A stretch of 5,858 bases of DNA from Crocinitomicaceae bacterium (GTDB lineage: Bacteria > Bacteroidota > Bacteroidia > Flavobacteriales_D > Crocinitomicaceae): the NCBI GenBank assembly GCA_027084145.1, contig JALWLM010000174.1:1-5858 (forward strand), written 5' to 3'. Both the position numbers and the translations under genes were made by a program. Shown here one piece after another: positions 1-5,504 of this stretch. The notes beneath the pieces were generated by a model. That model was not told the DNA's origin and did no database searches. It saw nothing but the letters and a program-made list of their open reading frames with translations. Every line of letters starts with the position of its first letter. The first letter of the stretch is position 1.

Positions 1-1
1 T

Positions 2-151
2 AACTTAACCACTAAATTAAATGCAGGTGTTGTATGGGCAAATACATACAATAAGTTCGACCCTACATCTCCTTTTGGTGGAATTAAAGAAAGTGGATAC
101 GGAAGAGAAGGAGGATTACATGGATTGTCTGCTTATGTAAAATTAAAATAA
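2..151 (+). CDS. Aldehyde dehydrogenase, C-terminal fragment (5' end outside window)
   Basis: This is the last 49 codons of an NAD(P)-dependent aldehyde dehydrogenase, an enzyme class that oxidises aldehydes to carboxylic acids in the cytosol. The frame is open from the window edge and stops at TAA 149-151. The visible tail carries the family's C-terminal signature: G-V-V-W-A-N-T-Y, then S-P-F-G-G-I-K-E-S-G-Y-G-R-E, then a closing G-L-x-A-Y-V-K-L-K, which belongs to the oligomerisation and substrate-channel end of the fold. The catalytic cysteine and nucleotide-binding parts lie upstream and cannot be seen, so activity is inferred, not shown. The next gene, also ALDH-like, begins after a single base, so the two are almost certainly co-transcribed and probably translationally coupled. 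The substrate cannot be told from this fragment. ALDH family membership is very secure; the ALDH16 subfamily is suggested only by the partner gene. Confidence 0.93.
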   Translation, partial: NLTTKLNAGVVWANTYNKFDPTSPFGGIKESGYGREGGLHGLSAYVKLK

Positions 152-152
152 A

Positions 153-1034
153 ATGGAAAGATTAAAAGTTTTGAAAACATACAAATTATACATCGGAGGG
201 AAATTCCCCAGAACTGAATCCGGGCGTTATTATTCTCCTATTAATAAAAAAGGAGAAGCTATTGGGAATATATGTCTTTCTTCTCGTAAAGACGTCAGAA
301 ACGCCGTTGTTGCAGCTCGAAAAGCATTTGGTGAATGGTCTGAAAAAACAACTTTCAACCGCGGGCAAATACTATATCGTATAGCAGAAATGCTCGAAGG
401 ACGAAAAACTCAATTTATAGAGGAGTTACAGTTGCAAGATGTTTCTAAGAAACTAGCAGAAAAAGAGGTAGAACTAGCTATTGATAGACTAATTTATTAT
501 GCCGGGTGGTGTGATAAATACCAACAAGTTCTCGGAAGTGTAAACCCCGTAGCCTCCTCTCATTTTAATTTTTCTGCACATATGCCGGTTGGAGTCGTAG
601 GTATTATTGCGGACCAAGACACTTCTTTAATCGGGCTTATATCAGCTATAGCTCCGGTTATCGCCGGGGGAAACACATGCGTTGTATTAACTTCGGAACA
701 GTTCCCTTTGTGTGCAATTACTTTTGGAGAAGTACTTCATTCTTCAGATGTTCCGGGGGGAGTAGTTAATCTATTAACAGGAAAATTAGATGAAACATTG
801 CCCACACTTTCTACGCACATGGATATAAACTCTGTGCTTTATTGCGGAAAAGATAACAAGCAAATTAAAACACTACAAGAAGAATCTATTCACAATCTAA
901 AAAGAGTGGTCGTTTATCAGGAAAATTGGATGAATGAAGAAGCTCAGGACTTATATAAAATTGCTGATTTCCAAGAAGTCAAAACAACTTGGCACCCCAT
1001 TGAAGACATAGGAGGAGCAACGAGTACATACTAA
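153..1034 (+). CDS. Truncated ALDH-like protein without catalytic domain (ALDH16 second-domain type)
   Basis: This 293-residue protein has the aldehyde dehydrogenase fold but is far shorter than the usual 480-500 residues. It starts like a normal ALDH (Y-I-G-G-K-F at 12-17, then A-R-K-A-F-G-E-W at 55-62). It keeps the Rossmann region: P-V-G-V-V-G-I-I at 145-152, A-P-V-I-A-G-G-N-T at 167-175 and P-G-G-V-V-N-L-L-T-G at 201-210. Key positions are lost. The PWN motif, whose Asn stabilises the reaction intermediate, reads Asp-Gln-Asp at 154-156. The NAD-binding Lys of the KP(S/A)E segment aligns with Leu179. The FTGS and ELGGK motifs are gone, and the protein ends before the catalytic Cys domain. 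It is therefore most likely a non-enzymatic partner of the ALDH ending one base upstream. The layout resembles ALDH16, where a truncated dead ALDH domain follows a full one, and the closing T-T-W-H-P-I-E-D fits my memory of that domain's end. ATG 153 follows the upstream TAA directly and suits coupled translation. The intact frame argues against a decaying pseudogene. Fold assignment is firm; the role is inferred. Confidence 0.85.
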   Translation: MERLKVLKTYKLYIGGKFPRTESGRYYSPINKKGEAIGNICLSSRKDVRNAVVAARKAFGEWSEKTTFNRGQILYRIAEMLEGRKTQFIEELQLQDVSKKLAEKEVELAIDRLIYYAGWCDKYQQVLGSVNPVASSHFNFSAHMPVGVVGIIADQDTSLIGLISAIAPVIAGGNTCVVLTSEQFPLCAITFGEVLHSSDVPGGVVNLLTGKLDETLPTLSTHMDINSVLYCGKDNKQIKTLQEESIHNLKRVVVYQENWMNEEAQDLYKIADFQEVKTTWHPIEDIGGATSTY

Positions 1035-1061
1035 AAATTACAGGATTACGTTTTCCTAATA

Positions 1062-2180
1062 ATGAGCAAAAAAGCAATTGTTTCTGTTACTAATGACTTA
1101 TATACAGATAGGCGGGTAGATAAAATCTGTCATTTTTTAAATGAAAACGGGTATAAAGTATTATTAGTAGGAAGAAAAAAAAAAGATAGTCCTAATTTAG
1201 AAAAACGAGTCTATAAAACAAAAAGATTACGTCTTTTCTTTGAAAAAGGAGCTTTATTCTATGCTGAATATAATCTCCGATTATTTTTCTTTCTACTTTT
1301 CAAAAAAACATCTTTACTGGTTGCAAATGATTTAGACACTCTTTTAGCTAACTATATCGCTTCAAAAATTAAAAAATCTACATTGGTCTATGATAGCCAT
1401 GAACTTTTTACTGAAGTCCCTGAGTTGGTTAACAGACCTATAATAAGAGCAATATGGAAAAGCATTGAGCGGTTTATTTTCCCAAAACTTAAAAAAGTAT
1501 ATACGGTCAATCAATCTATTGCTGATATCTACTCAAAAGAATACAAGGTAAATGTAAAGGTTGTTCGTAATATTGCAGAAAAATGGAATCCCGAAAAAAT
1601 TCAATCTAAGAAAGAACTTGGAATTCCCGAAGACAAAAAAATTATCATACTGCAAGGAGCCGGAATCAACATCGACAGAGGTGCTGAAGAAGCTGTAGAA
1701 GCAATGCAAAAAATAGATGCATACCTATTGATTGTCGGAGATGGAGATGTGGTTCCTACTTTAAAAAACCAAGTTAAAAAACTCAATCTTTCACAAAAGG
1801 TTCTATTTTTTGGAAAAAAACCTTATCACACCATGATGAACTATACTTATCATGCAGATATAGGATTAACATTAGACAAAGACACTAACTTAAATTATAA
1901 ATACTCTCTACCTAATAAAGTTTTCGATTATATGCACGCAGGAACAGCAATTGTTGCTACAAATATCAAAGAAGTAAGGAAAATTATTGAAAATCATCAA
2001 ATCGGAGAGATTATTGAAAATTTTAACACTGAAAATCTAACTCTAACACTAAACCATCTCCTAAAGGATGAAAGACGATTAAGTCAGTATAAAGAAAACT
2101 GTAAAAAAGCATCTTTGATTGAAAATTGGGAACAGGAAAAAGAAGTTCTAAAATCTATTTATTCAAAAATTGAAAAATAA
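1062..2180 (+). CDS. GT4-type glycosyltransferase (GT-B fold)
   Basis: This 372-residue cytosolic or membrane-associated glycosyltransferase probably transfers a sugar from a nucleotide-sugar donor during synthesis of a surface polysaccharide or glycoconjugate. Acceptor and donor are unknown. The N-terminal half opens with a beta strand and T-N-D-L-Y-T-D-R-R-V-D-K (10-21). It contains a hydrophobic stretch at 72-80 and the marker Y-D-S-H-E-L-F-T-E-V-P-E-L (110-122), common in Bacteroidota GT4 proteins. The C-terminal donor domain starts near I-I-I-L-Q-G-A-G (194-201) and includes L-L-I-V-G-D-G (222-228). Its donor loop L-P-N-K-V-F-D-Y-M-H-A-G (283-294) keeps Asp289 where the second Glu of the classical E-x7-E motif would sit, while the first Glu is absent. 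Length is normal for the family. ATG 1062 lies 27 bases after the previous stop with no visible promoter, so it is probably in the same operon. The 3' end overlaps the next glycosyltransferase by 11 bases. An A10 tract covers codons 38-41. Family is secure; exact function is unknown. Confidence 0.9.
   Translation: MSKKAIVSVTNDLYTDRRVDKICHFLNENGYKVLLVGRKKKDSPNLEKRVYKTKRLRLFFEKGALFYAEYNLRLFFFLLFKKTSLLVANDLDTLLANYIASKIKKSTLVYDSHELFTEVPELVNRPIIRAIWKSIERFIFPKLKKVYTVNQSIADIYSKEYKVNVKVVRNIAEKWNPEKIQSKKELGIPEDKKIIILQGAGINIDRGAEEAVEAMQKIDAYLLIVGDGDVVPTLKNQVKKLNLSQKVLFFGKKPYHTMMNYTYHADIGLTLDKDTNLNYKYSLPNKVFDYMHAGTAIVATNIKEVRKIIENHQIGEIIENFNTENLTLTLNHLLKDERRLSQYKENCKKASLIENWEQEKEVLKSIYSKIEK
1175..1184 (+). 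repeat. A10 homopolymer within glycosyltransferase coding sequence
   Basis: Ten consecutive adenines cover the last base of Arg38 and three Lys codons (39-41) of the first glycosyltransferase. By hand translation, gain of one A reaches TAG two codons after the tract, and loss of one A reaches TAG about four codons after it. Either slip would therefore truncate the protein to about 45 residues. Tracts of this length can slip during replication or transcription. Whether it varies here is not shown, and AT-rich genomes contain such tracts by chance. Confidence 0.95.
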
Positions 2181-3288
2181 ATCCCTTCATATCGTCTCTT
2201 TTGACATCCCCTACCCGGCTAATTACGGGGGAGTTATCGATGTTTTCTACCGAATCAAAGCTTTACATGAAATGGGCTTTGAAATTTTTCTTCATTGCTT
2301 TCAATACGGTAATAGAACACCGCAAAAAGAATTGGAGAAATACGCAAAGAAGGTTTTCTATTATCCTCGAAAAAGATCTATTTTTTCCATTTTTAACAAA
2401 ATTCCATTTATTGTTGCTACTCGGAAAAATAAAACATTAATTCAAAACTTAACCATCAATAATGCCCCTATTTTATTTGAAGGATTACATACTTGTGGCT
2501 TTTTAAACCATCAACTTATAAAAGATAGATTGAAATTTGCGAGAATGCATAATGTTGAGCATGATTATTACCATGCTTTAGCTAAAAATTCCAAAGGATG
2601 GCGAAAATTATTTTTTCAAATTGAATCAAAAAAATTAAAAGAATTTCTTCCTGTTTTACAACATGCCCAACATCTCTTTGTTCTACAAGAAAATGATTAT
2701 TCATTTTTTAAACAAATTCATTCATCTGTATTTTTACTACCGATTTCCCTTCCTGAATTTAAAATGAATAAACCCGTTACAACAGAAAACTATTGTTTGT
2801 TTCATGGAAATCTATCCGTTGCTGAAAACATTAATGCTATTCACTGGTTTATTGAAAATGTAAAGGAATTACAAAATCAACATTTTATTGTTGCCGGTAA
2901 AGATCCTTCAAAAGCATTGATTCATTTTTGTAAAAAAAACAAGGTGACAATTATCCCAAATCCAAGTGAAGAAAAAATGCAACAATTGATTCATTTTGCA
3001 AGAATTCATCTTTTATATACCAATCAATCGACAGGAATAAAAATTAAATTATTAAATGCATTGAATTCTTCGGGAAGAGTCATTGTAAATCCCAAAATGA
3101 TTGAAGGAACGAGCTTATCTTATCATGTAGAAATAGCCCTAAATGGTGAAGATTTTTCTAAAAAGATAGATCAAGGAATCAAACACCCTTTAACCGAAAA
3201 AGAAATTGAGGAACGTTGGAATAAAATAAAAGAAGAATTTGACACCAAGAAAAACCTTCAACTTTTAGAAGGATTAATCAACAATTAA
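2170..3288 (+). CDS. Glycosyltransferase, GT4-like (GT-B fold), TTG start
   Basis: This is a 372-residue probable glycosyltransferase acting at the cytosolic side, likely on the same glycan as its upstream neighbour. Its N-terminus H-I-V-S-F-D-I-P-Y-P-A-N-Y-G-G (7-21) is the acceptor-side glycine-rich loop of GT-B enzymes. A-R-M-H-N-V-E-H-D-Y-Y (124-134) is the familiar HNxE segment. The donor domain has F-H-G-N-L-S-V-A-E-N (211-220) and T-G-I-K-I-K-L-L-N-A-L (288-298), followed by V-I-V-N-P-K-M-I-E-G-T (304-314). The usual Glu before the A-L pair is Asn296, so the classical E-x7-E is not intact. The start is chosen as TTG 2170: an in-frame TAA at 2149-2151 limits extension, there is no ATG in that interval, and the next Met is residue 35, which would delete the conserved loop. 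The start lies inside the previous gene (11-base overlap), suggesting coupled translation. Annotators may call it a mannosyltransferase, but the sequence does not prove a sugar. Confidence 0.85.
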   Translation: MKNKSLHIVSFDIPYPANYGGVIDVFYRIKALHEMGFEIFLHCFQYGNRTPQKELEKYAKKVFYYPRKRSIFSIFNKIPFIVATRKNKTLIQNLTINNAPILFEGLHTCGFLNHQLIKDRLKFARMHNVEHDYYHALAKNSKGWRKLFFQIESKKLKEFLPVLQHAQHLFVLQENDYSFFKQIHSSVFLLPISLPEFKMNKPVTTENYCLFHGNLSVAENINAIHWFIENVKELQNQHFIVAGKDPSKALIHFCKKNKVTIIPNPSEEKMQQLIHFARIHLLYTNQSTGIKIKLLNALNSSGRVIVNPKMIEGTSLSYHVEIALNGEDFSKKIDQGIKHPLTEKEIEERWNKIKEEFDTKKNLQLLEGLINN

Positions 3289-3291
3289 AAA
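3289..3291. other. Convergent operon junction, 3 bases between stop codons
   Basis: TAA of the plus-strand glycosyltransferase ends at 3288, and TGA of the minus-strand subtilase occupies 3294-3292. The three bases between them are all A. No stem-loop with a U tract is recognisable here or in the flanking coding ends. Termination of the two operons must therefore occur inside the opposing gene, depend on Rho, or produce overlapping 3' ends. Confidence 0.9.
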
Positions 3292-4863
3292 TCATCTTTT
3301 GACAATCTTATACACCCCTACATTTGTTCGACAAAAATAAGTTCCATTTGGGGAGTTAGAAATATCTATTTCTATAACACTTCCTTTTATTTGTTTTTTA
3401 AAATCTATTTTCTGACCATAAACATTTACGATTTCAACCTCTTCTACAAACGAATTCAAGATTTTAAACTCTCCTGAAGTAGGATTTGGGAAAATAAAAT
3501 TATTTTGGTTTGATTCATCATTATTAAGTCCTGTTGTAGGATTCAGTATTTCGTTGGCCAAACAAAAATCAGGAATTCCATAACCTTTTAATGAATCGGG
3601 GGAACTATATTGAGAAGCACTTTGCCGGATAGCATCATATATTTCGATGACCGATTTATTTGGATTAGCTTCAATTAAACAAGCGACACCTCCACATAAA
3701 ATGGGAGAAGCAAAAGAAGTTCCGCTCCCTTGAGATATTGTGCCGTCTTCCAAAACAACATAAACATCTTGCCCGGGTACAGCTACATCAGGTTTCACTT
3801 GTCCATCTGAATTTGGACCAACAGAAGAAAAAGGAGCATAATTCCCTAATAAATCCAAAGCTCCCACACATAAAGCACTATCAGCATCACAAGGTGTAGA
3901 AATATACTCGGGAGCACTATTTCCTGCAGCGACAACAACTGCAATCCCTTTAGAAACTGCAGTATTTACTCCAATGGCAGCTATTGTTGTGTTTCCATCC
4001 CGATCTAAATAACTATGATTTTCCGTAGAGTCATCGAAATTCAAATAACCTAAAGAAATATTAACTAAATCCACTCCTTTTTCATCACACCGTTCAAGAG
4101 CTTGAACTAAATAAAACTCTTCCATCAAAGTCTCCGAGCTAACATCTTCTGTCCGATACAATGCAATCGTAACGTCTTTTCCTGTTCCCACGTAATCTTG
4201 CCCTATGGTACTTTGCTGAAAATTAGCAAAAATACAAGAAGAGACAAGTGTCCCGTGTGTACTGGAATGATAAACCGAAGAATCACCATCTACAAAATCA
4301 TAAATATCCACAATTCTCCCTTGCTGATAAACAGAATCAAAATAAACCGGAAGTGTATCCATTCCTGTAAATCCGGCATCAATAACTGCTAAAAACACTC
4401 CACTCCCCGTATAACCTTTATTATATAAACATCGAAGATTCATCATTTCTTGTTGCTGATAGGCCAACCCATAATTAATGCTCTTTTCCCCATTATTCCC
4501 CTCTTCCATTTTCTTTATTGTGGTAGAATTCTCTTTTCTAACACTTCGTATTTCCTTTACAAAAGCAAATTGTTTTAAAATTTCATCTTCTTCTTTGTCC
4601 GAAATAATAGCTACTGCATTTAACCATCTTGAAACACCGGTAACCTTTCCTACACTTTTGAGTTTCTGAATATATGTTTCATTAACAGGGTAATCTTTGT
4701 AATCAAAAGGGATTTTTCTCTTTTCTCTTTTATTGATAGAACGCCCGGATAAAAAACCGTAATCAACGTTCTCTATATTCTTGTCTTTAAAAAAAAGAAG
4801 ATATTGATTTTGATTAAACCCGATAAACGGAATCCATAAAAACAGAATAAAGAAATATTTCAT
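3292..4863 (-). CDS. Secreted subtilisin-like serine peptidase (S8) with T9SS type A sorting domain
   Basis: This 523-residue exported protease is predicted to cross the inner membrane by Sec and the outer membrane by the type IX system. Residues 1 to about 17 (M-K-Y-F-F-I-L-F-L-W) form a signal peptide. An N-terminal propeptide runs to about 125 and has the Bacteroidota pattern F-L-S-G-R-S-I-N-K-R-E-K and W-L-N-A-V. The S8 catalytic domain (about 135-435) shows the full set: Asp162 in V-I-D-A-G, His203 in S-T-H-G-T, oxyanion Asn315 in A-A-G-N-S and Ser383 in G-T-S-F-A-S-P. After a linker, residues about 456-523 form the sorting domain: F-I-F-P-N-P-T-S-G-E-F, then V-N-V-Y-G-Q-K-I, then the closing P-N-G-T-Y-F and V-Y-K-I-V-K-R. 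ATG 4863 is preferred over ATG 4896: it puts the signal peptide at the very N-terminus and leaves a 2-base gap after the upstream stop, whereas 4896 adds 11 residues and a 31-base overlap. It is the last gene of the minus-strand unit. It should be an active extracellular protease; its substrate is unknown. Confidence 0.94.
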   Translation of the reverse strand: MKYFFILFLWIPFIGFNQNQYLLFFKDKNIENVDYGFLSGRSINKREKRKIPFDYKDYPVNETYIQKLKSVGKVTGVSRWLNAVAIISDKEEDEILKQFAFVKEIRSVRKENSTTIKKMEEGNNGEKSINYGLAYQQQEMMNLRCLYNKGYTGSGVFLAVIDAGFTGMDTLPVYFDSVYQQGRIVDIYDFVDGDSSVYHSSTHGTLVSSCIFANFQQSTIGQDYVGTGKDVTIALYRTEDVSSETLMEEFYLVQALERCDEKGVDLVNISLGYLNFDDSTENHSYLDRDGNTTIAAIGVNTAVSKGIAVVVAAGNSAPEYISTPCDADSALCVGALDLLGNYAPFSSVGPNSDGQVKPDVAVPGQDVYVVLEDGTISQGSGTSFASPILCGGVACLIEANPNKSVIEIYDAIRQSASQYSSPDSLKGYGIPDFCLANEILNPTTGLNNDESNQNNFIFPNPTSGEFKILNSFVEEVEIVNVYGQKIDFKKQIKGSVIEIDISNSPNGTYFCRTNVGVYKIVKR

Positions 4864-4865
4864 GA

Positions 4866-5504
4866 TTATAATCGATGTGTAAATGATAAAGACCAAATAT
4901 GTCTTACTCTTATTTTATCTAATCTGCTTTCGTATATATATCTAAAAGAAAGAACATTAGGCCCTTTTAAATTATATTTTCCCCCAACACCATAACGAAC
5001 TTTTTCCCACTCCCCTTTCTCAACATCGAAAAAAACCTCGGAATAAACAAATGGAGATAACTTTATGCCTTTAATATTATACCCTAATGACGGTTTAATA
5101 CGAATTGTAGAAGTTCCTTTTGAATTTCTCAATTTATATTGATACCTCAATCGTAAATCCATCGCTAAACGATTGATCTCTTGTTCTATATTTGCATTCA
5201 AGTGAAAACGATGAGCCATTTTATAATTCCCGCTCTTATTCTTATCCAAAAGAAAACGATACTCAACGGAAGGAGTTAACCAATTTGAGACCTTGTAAAA
5301 CAAACCTGTTTGAGGGAAAAAAGTATAAAGTCCATCACGCCCGAAACGAAAATTCATCTCTCCCCTAAGTGATATTTTTTTGTTTATTTCTTTTTTTACT
5401 CTCGCTTTAGTCCATAACATTGTCTCTGAATTTTGAGAAAAAAGAAAAGTTCCACTAAGTGTTGTAAAAAAAACTACAAAAAGTATTCGTTTCATTTGTT
5501 TCAT
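4866..5504 (-). CDS. DUF2490 family outer-membrane beta-barrel protein
   Basis: This 212-residue protein is predicted to be exported and to form a small outer-membrane beta-barrel. Residues 1-24 are a signal peptide: K-R-I-L-F-V-V-F-F core, probable cleavage after F-S-Q. The mature part begins with T-M-L-W-T-K-A-R-V-K-K-E-I and continues as repeated amphipathic strands with alternating aromatic and charged residues, for example S-V-E-Y-R-F-L-L, M-A-H-R-F-H-L-N, L-R-L-R-Y-Q-Y-K and N-V-L-S-F-R-Y-I-Y-E-S-R. That pattern and the length fit the DUF2490 family of Bacteroidota, whose function is not established. ATG 5504 is chosen because it overlaps the upstream gene's TGA as ATGA; Met4 (ATG 5495) is the alternative. 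The subtilase follows after 2 bases. The protein ends in T-H-R-L, so the usual terminal aromatic of barrel proteins is displaced inward. I rely on pattern recognition for the family; the barrel and export are more certain than the DUF number. Confidence 0.8.
   Translation of the reverse strand: MKQMKRILFVVFFTTLSGTFLFSQNSETMLWTKARVKKEINKKISLRGEMNFRFGRDGLYTFFPQTGLFYKVSNWLTPSVEYRFLLDKNKSGNYKMAHRFHLNANIEQEINRLAMDLRLRYQYKLRNSKGTSTIRIKPSLGYNIKGIKLSPFVYSEVFFDVEKGEWEKVRYGVGGKYNLKGPNVLSFRYIYESRLDKIRVRHIWSLSFTHRL

Noticed and set aside
138..156. Programmed frameshift joining the two ALDH genes into one ALDH16-like protein
   Set aside because: The second frame has TAA at 138-140 and 144-146, so a shift would have to occur within a few bases around 147-151, and no recognised slippery heptamer with a downstream structure is apparent. 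TAA followed one base later by ATG is simple coupled translation.
186..368. 60-codon minus-strand open frame inside the second ALDH
   Set aside because: It lies fully antisense to a clear coding region and has no recognisable motif or start context.
153..1034. Second ALDH as a pseudogene remnant
   Set aside because: The frame is intact with its own ATG and no internal stop, the fold motifs are conserved, and the length matches the known truncated second domain of ALDH16.
1047..1054. Possible Bacteroidota -7 element (TAnnTTTG-like, TACGTTTT) before the first glycosyltransferase
   Set aside because: The last G is missing, no TTG-type -33 element sits at the right distance upstream, and the site is only 7 bases from the start codon.
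1601..1786. 61-codon minus-strand open frame inside the first glycosyltransferase
   Set aside because: It is a shadow frame antisense to the conserved donor domain, and its low-complexity composition is typical of reverse reading.
2201..2440. 79-codon plus-strand open frame in a second frame of the second glycosyltransferase
   Set aside because: It overlaps the conserved N-terminal glycosyltransferase domain, which explains the sequence fully. The alternative product has no domain.
3271..3300. Bidirectional intrinsic terminator at the convergent junction
   Set aside because: Only a short AT palindrome (gattaatc) is visible, with no GC-bearing stem. It would not form a credible terminator hairpin.
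4198..4669. Two plus-strand open frames of 63-64 codons antisense to the subtilase
   Set aside because: The opposite strand encodes the conserved catalytic domain and propeptide. These frames have no supporting motifs or ribosome-binding context.
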